From Nocardiopsis kunsanensis DSM 44524 (lineage in GTDB: Bacteria; Actinomycetota; Actinomycetes; Streptosporangiales; Streptosporangiaceae): a stretch of DNA of 64,000 nt. The translations under genes were made by a program, and so were the position numbers. Position 1 is the stretch's first letter; each line of letters begins with the position of its first letter. Shown in pieces: positions 36,801 through 44,178 of this stretch. The notes beneath the pieces were generated by a model that saw only the letters and a program-made list of their open reading frames with translations, searched no databases and had not been told where the DNA came from. Where the stretch lies: assembly GCF_000340965.1 (NCBI RefSeq), contig NZ_ANAY01000001.1:1-64000 (forward strand). Direction: 5' to 3'.

Positions 36801-37026
36801 TGCGCCCGAAGGTCAGGACCAGCACACGGGAGGGGTCGACACCGCGTTGGTCGATGCGGTCGACGACGGACTCGACGATGGTGGTCGTCTTGCCGGTTCC
36901 GGGGCCGGCCAGCACCAGGAGGGGCCCGCCCTTGTGTTCGACCACCCGGCTCTGGTTCTGGTCCAGCACAGGTGGCGGCTGCACCTGGTGGGAGCGCCGG
37001 ACGAGACGGTAGGAGGACGTGTTCAC
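33871..37026 (-). CDS. adnA: Helicase-nuclease subunit AdnA
   Basis: A 1051-residue UvrD-like helicase with a C-terminal nuclease, partner of AdnB. Motif I is AGPGTGKTT with K46; FVDEYQDTDPAQ and LTAHRSKGLEWD follow. The nuclease region has VVDLKTGGAKAD and LGVYQMAVL. The cysteine in FTNCQLRWLLE and the trio GCRSCAVRACC near the end are arranged like the Fe-S staple of AddB-type nucleases. GTG 37026 is preceded directly by GGTGGA, an awkward spacing, but gives the expected N-terminus. Confidence 0.93.
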   Translation of the reverse strand: MNTSSYRLVRRSHQVQPPPVLDQNQSRVVEHKGGPLLVLAGPGTGKTTTIVESVVDRIDQRGVDPSRVLVLTFGRKAAQELRERITGRLRRTTREPLAMTFHSYAYALIRREFQRMGDLPPRLLSGPEQLMEVRELLRGEREDGADGWPERLRPALDTRGFAEELRDFLMRAQERGLHPESLDRLGRERDRDDWCSAAGFLDRYTGRFDIAPVPTLNYAELVRVAADMLSDPEIRERERNAYEAVFVDEYQDTDPAQEQMLRALAGNGRDLVAVGDPDQSIYGFRGAEVRGILEFPQRFPTAHGEDAGVVALRTCRRSGAGMLAVSRSVARRLPAVSGGTPGQINEHRDLVPGGDTGDGTVKLLQADNAAQEAAVIADTLRRAHLVDGVPWSHMAVLVRSSVRQTPVLRRALTAASVPVAVGADDLPVADEPLVRPLLSLIRYGLAPAELDDTAARELLTSPFGEADTVGLRRLLRALRRLDLDRSRAEGTQEGHRPTARLLVDAMLDPSDLTPIDPEVAAPATRVAGALATVRELAAEGADAEQVLWRLWRDSGLADRLLRASLAGGRRGASADRDLDAVVALFESAARYCDRLPPGSPEGFLEDLEAQEIPGDSLAERAPEGEAVRILTAHRSKGLEWDLVVVAGVQEGDWPDLRLRGSLLGVEELVDADVHSADTSGAALASKLLVEERRLFYVALTRARHTLVVTTVGGEDSDQRPSRFLHEMGVGDPEPVSTGMRWLSLPALVADLRSVVTDPGAPGPLREGAATHLARLAEEGVRGADPSEWYALVPFSDDRPLAGEEETIRVSPSQVESFTNCQLRWLLERAAGASSGDSASALGTVVHAVAVLVAQGSTVDEVGRRMDEIWADLDFGGPWQADKQRERADTMVRKLLDWEAENPRELVVTEQGFRVEVGGVEITGRVDRLERDTEGRAVVVDLKTGGAKADELGRHPQLGVYQMAVLRGAFERLGLTEPGGASLVQLGEKIKKAREQAQPPLSQDPDPQWAETLVHEVASGMGGSRFTATLNQGCRSCAVRACCPVQDEGRHV

Positions 37027-37098
37027 TCCACCAGTTCATCAAAGGGTAAAGACCGTCTTTGCCATCGCCCGGCCCGAACGGTGTGTCCCCGTCCCCGC

Positions 37099-37416
37099 TC
37101 AGAGGCCCTGAGGCCCCTCCCACCGCGCTCTGCGCATGTCGACGCGATCGCTGCGCGGGCGCATGGGTGTGGCCTCCGACGCGTAGTGAGAGAGCGCACG
37201 TGCCTCGTGGCAGGAGGGCGGCCGGCCGTCGGCGCGCACCACTCGCCACCAGGGCACGGCGCCGCCCCAGCCGGCCATGACTGCGCCGACCTGGCGGGGA
37301 CCGCCGCGTTCGAGGTACTCGGCGATGTCTCCGTAGCTCATCACGCGTCCGGAGGGGATACGTTCCACCAGGTCGAGAACGTCCTGGCTGTATTCGTCGG
37401 GTTCGGGGTCGACCAC
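37099..37416 (-). CDS. MGMT-family alkyltransferase-like protein (ATL)
   Basis: A 105-residue protein with the DNA-binding domain of O6-alkylguanine transferases (VERIPSGRVMSYGDIAEYLE, then RQVGAVMAGWGG). The alkyl-acceptor PCHR motif is replaced by PWWRVV, so it cannot accept alkyl groups and should act like ATL proteins that flag O6-alkylguanine for nucleotide excision repair. GTG 37416 follows AAGGTGGGA. It sits next to adnA as in M. tuberculosis (Rv3204) and may share the repair theme. Confidence 0.88.
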   Translation of the reverse strand: MVDPEPDEYSQDVLDLVERIPSGRVMSYGDIAEYLERGGPRQVGAVMAGWGGAVPWWRVVRADGRPPSCHEARALSHYASEATPMRPRSDRVDMRRARWEGPQGL

Positions 37417-37584
37417 GGGTCCCACCTTAGACGGGCGCTGAGCGTTCGGGGCGGTTCCGGGGCGGCCCGACCAGCTCACGGAGCCGTGGAGAAGGGCCGC
37501 CCCGGAAGGAGCGGCCCCCTGGTGTGCGGCTCTCGGAACCCCCGCCGGGGCGGTGTCCCCGGCCATCCCGTGCTGCCGGGGCCC

Positions 37585-37965
37585 TCAGGCCGTTTCGGGC
37601 ATGTGGTTGGACCAGGCCAGTTCGGGGTTGCGCTTGCGGTTGGCGCGGGCCGCGATGAGCCCGATCACCCCGAGGACCGCGATGAAAGCACCCAGCCCCC
37701 AAGCGCTCGCCGCCGCGGCCGTCGATCCGGTGAAGGACAGCAGCCACGGCAGAAGGAAGGCCAGAACACCCGCCCCGGTCACGGCGGCCTCGCTCGAGAC
37801 CGCCCCCGGGCGGGTGATGGAGATGGTGGAGGCCATGATCGTGATGAGGCCCAGCACCATCATGAGCCCGCCGGGAAATCCCAGCACGTAGTGCCAGGTC
37901 CAGCTCAGTGCGAGGGCGAGCCCTGCTGCGATCGCCACCCAGTTGTCCCAACGTCCTCTTCTCAT
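37585..37965 (-). CDS. SPW-repeat-like membrane protein
   Basis: A 126-residue protein with four membrane helices. The start RWDNWVAIAAGLALALSW and the internal GFPGG resemble SPW repeat proteins, common small actinobacterial membrane proteins without known function. The end is basic then acidic (RANRKRNPELAW). ATG 37965 has GGGAGGT 7 nt upstream. Located between the ATL gene and moeZ, all on the minus strand. Confidence 0.65.
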   Translation of the reverse strand: MRRGRWDNWVAIAAGLALALSWTWHYVLGFPGGLMMVLGLITIMASTISITRPGAVSSEAAVTGAGVLAFLLPWLLSFTGSTAAAASAWGLGAFIAVLGVIGLIAARANRKRNPELAWSNHMPETA

Positions 37966-38119
37966 CGCGCCACCTCCCAGCAGCGGGCCACCGCCGGTCG
38001 GCCTGGTGGCCTTGGAAGGGTTCGTACCCATTCGCCGCATTTCACACGACGTACGACGGCGCCCGGACCGGGGTCCGGGCGCCGCTGCACGTGGTTGCCG
38101 CGCCGGAGGGTACCGATAC

Positions 38120-38154
38120 GGCCCGCGCATCGCCGGAGACGGTCTCGCGCGGGC
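38120..38154 (-). terminator. Hairpin terminator after moeZ
   Basis: Arms GGCCCGCGC and GCGCGGGCC (9 bp) lie 15 nt beyond the moeZ stop. A second 12-bp hairpin is at 38058-38083. Confidence 0.55.
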
Positions 38155-38168
38155 CCCTCAGCAGCCCC

Positions 38169-39332
38169 TCAGTAGGTCGGCAGGCTCGTGTCGACCTGGT
38201 TGGCCCAGGCCAGGACACCGCCGCCGACGTGCACGGCGTCGGCGAAGCCGGCGGACTTGACCGCCGCCAGGGCCTCTGCCGAACGGCCACCGGACTTGCA
38301 GTGCAGGACCAGGCGCTTGTCCTGCGGGAGCTGCTCGAGTGCCTTCCCGCTGAGGAAGTCGCCCTTGGGGATGAGTGTGGCGCCGGGAATGTTGACGATG
38401 TCGTACTCGTGGGGCTCGCGCACGTCCACGAGGTAGATCTCGTCCGGCTTGTTGTCGAGGAGCTCCTTGAGCTCGGGTGCCGTGATGGTGGAATCGGCCG
38501 CCGCCTCGGTGGCCTCGTCCGAGACCACACCGCAGAAGGCCTCGTAGTCGATGAGCTCGGTGACCGGCTCGGTGTCGGGGTCCTTGCGGACCTTGACCTC
38601 GCGCCAGGTCATCTCCAGGGCGTCGAAGATCAGCAGCCGGCCGACCAGCGGCTCACCGATGCCGGTGATGAGCTTGACGGCCTCGTTGACCATGACCGAG
38701 CCGACGGAGGCGCAGAGCACACCGAGGACACCGCCTTCGGCGCAGGAAGGGACCATGCCGGGCGGCGGCGGCTCGGGGTAGAGGTCGCGGTACTGGGGAC
38801 CGTGCTCGTTCCAGAACACGCTGACCTGGCCGTCGAAGCGGAAGATCGAGCCCCAGACGTAGGGGATGTTCAGGATGACGCACGCGTCGTTGACCAGGTA
38901 GCGGGTCGCGAAGTTGTCGGTCCCGTCCAGCACCAGGTCGTATCCGCGGAAGATCTCCAGGGCGTTGTCCGACTCCAGACGGTCCTGGTGGAGGACGACC
39001 TCGACGTTGGGGTTGACGTCCTTGATGCTGTCCCGCGCCGACTCGGCCTTGGGACGGTCCACGTCGCTCTGGCCGTGGATGACCTGGCGCTGGAGGTTGG
39101 ACTCGTCCACGACGTCGAAGTCGATGATGCCGAGCGTGCCCACACCCGCGGCCGCGAGGTAGAGCAGCGCCGGGGAGCCCAGGCCGCCCGCACCGACGAC
39201 CAGGACCTTGGCGTTCTTGAGGCGCTTCTGCCCGTCCATCCCCACCTCGGGGATGATGAGGTGGCGCGAGTAGCGGCGCACCTCGTCCACGGTCAGCTCG
39301 TCGGCTGGTTCGACCAGCGGCGGCAGCGACAC
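38169..39332 (-). CDS. moeZ: Adenylyltransferase/sulfurtransferase MoeZ
   Basis: A 387-residue fusion of an E1-like adenylyltransferase (residues about 15-265) and a rhodanese domain (about 285-385). The nucleotide motif is GAGGLGSPALLYLAAAG (47-63). A cysteine in PSCAEGGVLGVLC marks the sulfur-transfer site. The rhodanese loop is CKSGGRS. It activates and thiolates ubiquitin-like sulfur carriers for molybdopterin, thiamine or thiolated products. GTG 39332 has GAGGAG 5 nt upstream. A SigR-type promoter lies about 100 nt upstream. Confidence 0.94.
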   Translation of the reverse strand: MSLPPLVEPADELTVDEVRRYSRHLIIPEVGMDGQKRLKNAKVLVVGAGGLGSPALLYLAAAGVGTLGIIDFDVVDESNLQRQVIHGQSDVDRPKAESARDSIKDVNPNVEVVLHQDRLESDNALEIFRGYDLVLDGTDNFATRYLVNDACVILNIPYVWGSIFRFDGQVSVFWNEHGPQYRDLYPEPPPPGMVPSCAEGGVLGVLCASVGSVMVNEAVKLITGIGEPLVGRLLIFDALEMTWREVKVRKDPDTEPVTELIDYEAFCGVVSDEATEAAADSTITAPELKELLDNKPDEIYLVDVREPHEYDIVNIPGATLIPKGDFLSGKALEQLPQDKRLVLHCKSGGRSAEALAAVKSAGFADAVHVGGGVLAWANQVDTSLPTY

Positions 39333-39431
39333 GGTGACTCCTCAAAGTCTGTTGGTTGCTTCACACCGCCCGCATCCGGGAGGACCACCGGGCGAAGGGG
39401 CGGGGCGCTAAGCGTGCTTGCACTTATACCC

Positions 39432-39458
39432 AACCTATCGGGTGGGGTATTCCATTCC
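39432..39458 (-). promoter_or_regulatory. SigR/SigH-type promoter of moeZ
   Basis: Minus strand GGAAT (39454-39458), 19 bp, GTT (39432-39434): an exact match to the SigR consensus. moeB1/moeZ is a known SigH/SigR target in mycobacteria and Streptomyces, which supports the call. Confidence 0.75.
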
Positions 39459-39608
39459 CAGCCCGCGGAGGCCTGGATCACACAGCTGCGCTGCGGCCCG
39501 TCCCGCTCCTCGACAACCATCGTCCCCCCGGCTTCATTCCGGGGTGTTGTCCCCTGCGGAGGACGGGAAGAGTAGTGTCCGCGAGGCCCGCGACAGTAGG
39601 GAGGACTC

Positions 39609-39845
39609 GTGAGCACCCACGACGCGACCGACGACCAGCGCCAGGAGCCGGACGAGGTGGACCCCGCCGAAGCCGTCCCCGAGGCCGACTCCGCCGAGCA
39701 GTACGCAGACGCCGCCGAGGAGGCCGATCGGGAGGACTGGGTGGAACGCGCTGCCGAACTCCCCTTCGCCGAGGGCTCGGAAGGCGACGTCGTCGATCAG
39801 GCCATGGAGGTCGGCGACGACGAGGGGGAGGAGGAGTACCGCTGA
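39609..39845 (+). CDS. Small acidic hypothetical protein (78 aa)
   Basis: A very acidic, probably disordered protein with one hydrophobic-aromatic stretch, DWVERAAELPFAEGSEGDVV, that seems to be the conserved core. GTG 39609 has GGGAGG 5 nt upstream. No cysteines, signal or membrane segment. Similar small proteins are found at this place in related actinobacteria as far as I recall; no function is known. It is followed by about 260 nt without a gene before the TetR regulator. Confidence 0.7.
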   Translation: MSTHDATDDQRQEPDEVDPAEAVPEADSAEQYADAAEEADREDWVERAAELPFAEGSEGDVVDQAMEVGDDEGEEEYR

Positions 39846-40109
39846 GACGGGTGCGTGTGTGAACTCGCCCTCAGCTGCGGACCGGAGCACACCGCCCGTT
39901 CCGGCGCGCATCGCTCCTGTAGGGGCCGGTCCCGGCCACTTCCTCCGCCCGCCCGCACCCGGGCGACCACACGCGGGGAACCTACGCCGGAGTAGGATGA
40001 GAGGAAACTGTGCGGCGCGTCACCGAGACACGGCGCGGTGTACAGGACCAGCCAAGCAGATGTTCGGTGACGTCCTGCATCTGCCATGCCGAGTTCGGAG
40101 GGTGTGGGT

Positions 40110-40769
40110 GTGACAGCTCCTTCAGACGCCCGTTCCCGGGGCACCCGCTTGCCCCGGGTCAGGCGCCGCCGCCAGCTCCTGGCCGCGGCTCAGGAGATCT
40201 TCGTCGCCCGCGGATACCACGCCGCGGCCATGGACGAGATCGCCGACCGCGCCGGGGTCAGCAAACCAGTGCTGTACCAGCACTTCCCAGGGAAGCTGGA
40301 GCTCTACCTGGCGCTGTTGGAGGAACACTCCGAGTCCCTGGTCGAGAAGCAGCGCGAGGCCCTGGAAGGGACCGAGGACAACGCCCAGCGCGTCGCTGCG
40401 AGCTTCCAGGCCTACTTCGACTTCGTCGCGGGCGACGGTGAGGCCTTCCGTCTGGTCTTCGAGTCCGACCTGCGCAACCTGCCTGCGGTCCGGGAGAAGA
40501 GCGAGCAGACCATGCAGCGCTGCGCCGAGCTCATCGGCGAGGTGATCCGCCAGGACACCAGTATCTCCGACGAGGAGGCGCACCTGTTGAGCATCGGGCT
40601 GGTCGGCATGGCCGAGACCAGCGCCCGGTACTGGCTCAACAACCACGGCACCGTGCCGAAGGAGGCCGCCGAGGAGCTGGTGGCACGCCTGGCCTGGCGC
40701 GGTATCAGCGGATGGGGCCTGCAGCGCGAGGCCGGGGAGGGTCTCCGGGGCGAGCCCTCCAGCTCCTGA
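40110..40769 (+). CDS. TetR/AcrR family transcriptional regulator
   Basis: A 219-residue regulator (position of Rv3208). The helix-turn-helix is at about residues 20-65: RRRQLLAAAQEIFVARGYHA, then GVSKPVLYQHFPGKLELY. The effector domain is of the TetR_C type (QAYFDFVAGDGEAFRLVFES). GTG 40110 has GGAGG 7 nt upstream; an ATG at 40086 would add eight residues without support. A strong terminator follows. Targets unknown. Confidence 0.9.
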   Translation: MTAPSDARSRGTRLPRVRRRRQLLAAAQEIFVARGYHAAAMDEIADRAGVSKPVLYQHFPGKLELYLALLEEHSESLVEKQREALEGTEDNAQRVAASFQAYFDFVAGDGEAFRLVFESDLRNLPAVREKSEQTMQRCAELIGEVIRQDTSISDEEAHLLSIGLVGMAETSARYWLNNHGTVPKEAAEELVARLAWRGISGWGLQREAGEGLRGEPSSS

Positions 40770-40777
40770 ACGGACTT

Positions 40778-40827
40778 CGGCGGCGGTGGCCCCGGCCGGT
40801 ACCGGCCGGGGCCACCGCCGCCGCTTT
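40778..40827 (+). terminator. Rho-independent terminator after the TetR gene
   Basis: A perfect 46-nt palindrome (two 23-nt arms meeting at 40800/40801) followed by CTTTT on the plus strand, starting 8 nt after the stop. Confidence 0.9.
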
Positions 40828-40957
40828 TCCAGGGCACACCGAAAACGACGCGTATCCGCACTTCTCACCCTTCCCTCCCGCGCCCCTGAGAACGGTCAAC
40901 GGGCGGCCAAGAATGCATCAAGAAAGAGAATCACCCGTAAGGCTCCCCCGTGCTTGG

Positions 40958-40981
40958 GTTCAATTCTCTTTCGACGGGTAT
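40958..40981 (+). promoter_or_regulatory. SigB-like stress promoter
   Basis: GTTCAA (40958-40963), 12 bp, GGGTAT (40976-40981), close to the SigB consensus GTTTAA-N12-14-GGGTAT. It points to the channel-like gene starting at 41071. Confidence 0.55.
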
Positions 40982-41070
40982 CGCCGGAATGAGAAGTACC
41001 GACTTCTCCGCGACGTATCCGCTCCGGCTTCAGAGCCTCGGCGGAGCAAGCGAATCGGGGGTGAACACGT

Positions 41071-41856
41071 ATGGACATGGGTCAGGGCCTGATGTCGGCC
41101 TGGGAGGCGATCGCCTCCTTCGTGCCGTTGCTCATCGGCTTCCTGGTCGTCCTGGCACTGGGCTGGCTGATCTCGTGGCTCGTCGGCAAGGCCGTCGGCA
41201 AGGGTCTGCACGGGGTCGGTCTGGACCGTGCTCTGCACCGCGGTGGTGTGGGCGAATACTTCGAACGCAGCCGCTGGGGCGCCAGTGAGCTGTGCGGCAA
41301 GATCATCTACTACGTCGGGCTCTTGTTCACGTTCTCGTTCGCGTTCAACGTGTTCGGCTCGAACCCGGTCAGCACCCTGCTCAACCAGGTCATCGCCTGG
41401 ATCCCGCAGGGCATCGTCGCACTGGTCATCGTGGTGGTGACCGCGATGATCGCCAAGGCCGTCCGGAACGTCGTCTCCGGTGCCCTCGGCGGGCTCTCCT
41501 ACGGCCGGTTCCTCGCCAACGCGGCGGCCGTCTTCATCCTCGGCCTCGGCATCATCGCCGCGCTGAACCAGGCCGGTGTGGCCCAGGCCGTGACCGTTCC
41601 GGTACTGGTGGCGGTCCTCGCCACGATCGGCGGCATCCTCGTGGTCGGTGCCGGCGGCGGACTCATCAGGCCCATGCAGGAGCGCTGGGCCCGATGGCTG
41701 GACGTCGCCGAGCGCGAGACCGGACGGTTCGGCGAGGAGTCCAGTTACCGTGCCGGCCGGGAGGCCGCGATGAGCCGTCCGGGCACGGAGCGCTCCGGGT
41801 CCGAGGCGGAGAACCGGGAAGGGGCATCGGCCCCCGGCCACGAGTCCACCCCGTGA
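41071..41856 (+). CDS. Mechanosensitive-channel-like membrane protein
   Basis: A 261-residue protein with about five membrane helices. The conserved TM-helix repeats (LVVLALGWLISWLVGKAVGK and VIVVVTAMIAKAVRNVVSG) match the TM_helix/MscS_TM family found in small mechanosensitive-channel relatives. The MscS beta domain is absent; the C-terminus is a charged tail of about 60 residues. ATG 41071 has GGGGGTGA upstream. A SigB-like promoter upstream would fit osmotic-stress induction (inference). Confidence 0.78.
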   Translation: MDMGQGLMSAWEAIASFVPLLIGFLVVLALGWLISWLVGKAVGKGLHGVGLDRALHRGGVGEYFERSRWGASELCGKIIYYVGLLFTFSFAFNVFGSNPVSTLLNQVIAWIPQGIVALVIVVVTAMIAKAVRNVVSGALGGLSYGRFLANAAAVFILGLGIIAALNQAGVAQAVTVPVLVAVLATIGGILVVGAGGGLIRPMQERWARWLDVAERETGRFGEESSYRAGREAAMSRPGTERSGSEAENREGASAPGHESTP

Positions 41857-41899
41857 CCCGTCTCCGACCGTGGCCGAGCACGCACGGCGGCCGCACATG

Positions 41900-41931
41900 A
41901 CGAGGGCGGAACCATCCGGTTCCGCCCTCGT
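41900..41931. terminator. Bidirectional hairpin terminator
   Basis: A 14-bp perfect stem with a 4-nt loop between convergent genes. Confidence 0.75.
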
Positions 41932-41967
41932 GTCGTCTCCGCACCCGTCCGGTCCGGTGAGCTCTGC

Positions 41968-42210
41968 CTACAGGAACTCCGAGTCGCCCAGCTCCGTCTT
42001 GGACAGCTTTTCCATCCTGCGGAAGGTCAGCACCACGCTCGCAGCGATGGTCAGCAGCCCCAGCCAGAACACGATGCTCCCGGGACCGCTGAAGACCATC
42101 GAGATCAGCGCGATGACGAAAATGAGTACGAAAAGCGCGAAGTCGATGCGGTCCCGTTGGATCAGGACGCCGACCGGTGGGCGCGCCGCCCCGTGCCGAC
42201 CGCTCCCCAT
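41968..42210 (-). CDS. Small two-helix membrane protein (80 aa)
   Basis: Unrecognised. A basic N-terminus precedes two membrane helices (about residues 24-42 and 46-64: FALFVLIFVIALISMVF and IVFWLGLLTIAASVVLTF) and a charged tail. ATG 42210 has AAAGGA 5 nt upstream; ATG 42216 directly follows that site and is less likely. About 270 nt upstream hold no gene that I can see. Confidence 0.65.
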   Translation of the reverse strand: MGSGRHGAARPPVGVLIQRDRIDFALFVLIFVIALISMVFSGPGSIVFWLGLLTIAASVVLTFRRMEKLSKTELGDSEFL

Positions 42211-42480
42211 TCGCATTCCTTTCTCGCGGCCTCCGAGCCGCTCCGCCGTTCGGCGGTGCTCGGCCCGCCTCCCGGACCGGCACAACACCGAGGGTCACAC
42301 GTTGCATTCCGCAGAGCCCGTTCAGCGAACAGGGTGGACCGGGCGACCGCCCGATTCTCAGCTTACGCCCGACACCGGGATTTCGCCGGGGAACGGGAAA
42401 AGGCCCGGGCCGTGGGGGACACGAAAGCGCCGATGGGCGTTGCGGATCGGGAAACGCACCGGCCTGCGGAAGTCACGACC

Positions 42481-42792
42481 TTAGCGGACGAAGCCGCGCT
42501 CCTTCGCCAGTCGGCAGATCGCGAGGATGCGCAAGGTCTCCCAATCGTAGTCGGCGGTCTCGGAATCCCAGCCGCGTTCGAGGCACCCGTCGAGGAAACC
42601 GTGGAGGTAGGTACCGAGCGTCCTGGCGTTGATCTCACTGCCGGCTCCGGTGATGCCGTCACTCACCTCGGCGGCGTGCTGGTCCAGCTCAGCGCCCATC
42701 CAGGGTTCGAGCGGCGCGTCCAACGGACCGATCCGGTGGAAGTCTCTGGTGAGCCCGGCCAGCGGGTGGCGCACGGAGGTGCCGATGGACAT
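42481..42792 (-). CDS. Conserved-looking hypothetical protein (103 aa)
   Basis: Not recognised with confidence. A compact, mostly helical soluble protein: WMGAELDQHAAEVSDGITGA, then RTLGTYLHGFLDGCLERGW and YDWETLRILAICRLAKERGF. Codon use is normal and the frame is not explained by a gene on the other strand. ATG 42792 has a weak AGGT upstream. It stands alone between the small membrane protein and the ferritin-like gene. Confidence 0.6.
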   Translation of the reverse strand: MSIGTSVRHPLAGLTRDFHRIGPLDAPLEPWMGAELDQHAAEVSDGITGAGSEINARTLGTYLHGFLDGCLERGWDSETADYDWETLRILAICRLAKERGFVR

Positions 42793-42968
42793 GGAGGTAC
42801 CTACTAGTGATTGGTCGGGAGGGGACGAGCGCCCTCTACTGTATGTCTGGTCACCAACCGCTCGTCACGAAAGTGTCGGAAATTACCCGTATTTGACCAA
42901 GCTTTCCCCAACGGTGAGTCAATTCCGACCCCCGGGCCATCACCGTTCGGGCCGCGGACCGGCCTCCG

Positions 42969-43670
42969 TCAGTCGCTCAGCCCCATGGCCTCCAGGCGCT
43001 CCGCGTGCCGGTCCGCGATGGAACCGAACAGACGGGTGACCGAGGCGAGGTCACCGATCCCCGCACCGTCCTCGGCGCTCCCGCCCGCATCGTCGTCGGC
43101 ACGGCCCTCGGCCAGCAACGCGGCCAGCCGCGGGCGGGCCATGGCCACCTGCTGGGCCTGGCTCAGGGCCTCGCCGACCAGGCGGCGGGCCCACAGGGAC
43201 AGGCGCCCGGCCAGTGCGGGGTCCTCCTCCACGGCCGCGCGCACCACTTCGGAGATGAGTGCACCACGGCCCTCCTCCACGAGCACGGCTTCCACCAGCT
43301 CACTGGTCCCGGCGTCGGCGAGCTCGGCGACCTTGCGATAGAAATCACCAGCGATACCGTCGCCGACGTAGGTCTTGACCAGACTCTCCACCCAGCTCTG
43401 CGGCTCGGTGCGCGCGTGCCAGGCGTCCAGCGGTGCCACGAAGGGCGCCATGGCCTCCTCCGGATCGGTCCCGCGCTCGAGGAGCCGCTCGCGCAGGCGT
43501 TCGTAGCGGCTCTCCTCCTCGGCAGCGAGCGAGGCGAGCCGCCCCTTGTCGCGCAAGGTGGGCGCCAGCGCCGCGTCGTCGGCCAGCCGGAAGAAGGAGC
43601 CGAGTTCGGCGTAGGCGAGCAGGCCGAGCAGATCGGTCACGGCCGGGTTGTCGGAGGGGCCTGGATTCAT
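42969..43670 (-). CDS. Ferritin-like fold protein (MiaE-like)
   Basis: A 233-residue helical protein of the actinobacterial ferritin-like family (Rv3210c type). Helix signatures include LLGLLAYAELGSFFRLADDA, EEESRYERLRERL and YVGDGIAGDFYRKVAEL. Carboxylates (E in YAELGSFF, E in EEESRYE) could hold a metal pair, but the histidines of diiron enzymes are not evident. ATG 43670 lacks a strong ribosome site. It is divergent from rhlE across about 500 nt. Function unknown. Confidence 0.85.
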   Translation of the reverse strand: MNPGPSDNPAVTDLLGLLAYAELGSFFRLADDAALAPTLRDKGRLASLAAEEESRYERLRERLLERGTDPEEAMAPFVAPLDAWHARTEPQSWVESLVKTYVGDGIAGDFYRKVAELADAGTSELVEAVLVEEGRGALISEVVRAAVEEDPALAGRLSLWARRLVGEALSQAQQVAMARPRLAALLAEGRADDDAGGSAEDGAGIGDLASVTRLFGSIADRHAERLEAMGLSD

Positions 43671-43814
43671 GCCCGTCAGAGTATCGTCCGCACCCTTCAC
43701 ACCGGTATCGGGGACTAAACGGGCGCCCGACACGGTTGCACGGCGTGGAAGAGGGTACGGTCCCTGCCGTCCACGGTCCGGTTGACCGGCATGTCGGCCG
43801 GTGGGGTCTGCGGC

Positions 43815-43820
43815 TAGACT
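43815..43820 (+). promoter_or_regulatory. -10 box upstream of rhlE
   Basis: TAGACT ends 7 nt before an ATG at 43828, leaderless spacing. No convincing -35 box is seen; TTGACC at about 43782 is too far. A start here would give rhlE a leader of about 350 nt. Confidence 0.4.
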
Positions 43821-43827
43821 CTGCGTG

Positions 43828-44178
43828 ATGACGAGCGTGTGCAGAGGACGAGGCCACCTGCTCCGCCGATGGACGGCGGCATCCGGGCTCCGGTCACGGC
43901 GCCACGCGCGACCGGCCCACGACGGCCCGGGACGGTCCCGCCCACGCGGGGTCGGTCGACCCCGACCACACACGACAGATCTGCGGATGGTTTCCGGATA
44001 TCCGCGGCCGGGCACCCCCGAGCCGGCCGGGACCAGGAGGCAGCGCCACCGTGCTCGTGCGACGTCACTACGTCGTGACACCGGTGAGCTGCGCCCCCGC
44101 GGCAGCAGACGCCGCCCGCGACCGCACGCCGCGGCCACGCCGTGTTGCGGCCCGCCAAGATGGAGGCTTGAACCCTGA
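43828..44178 (+). CDS. Possible leader ORF overlapping the rhlE start
   Basis: A 116-codon open frame from ATG 43828 (MTSVCRGRGHLLRRWTAASG) that ends in TGA at 44176-44178, overlapping the rhlE CTG start as CTGA. It is Arg- and Pro-rich, which is common for chance frames in this base composition, and no family is recognisable. The leaderless-type position and the overlap are the only support for translation. The stretch also holds several GC hairpins. Confidence 0.3.
   Translation: MTSVCRGRGHLLRRWTAASGLRSRRHARPAHDGPGRSRPRGVGRPRPHTTDLRMVSGYPRPGTPEPAGTRRQRHRARATSLRRDTGELRPRGSRRRPRPHAAATPCCGPPRWRLEP

Noticed and set aside
42211..42480. A gene in the gap before the 103-aa protein
   Set aside because: Frames in both strands lack ribosome sites and coding character; only scattered GC palindromes are visible.
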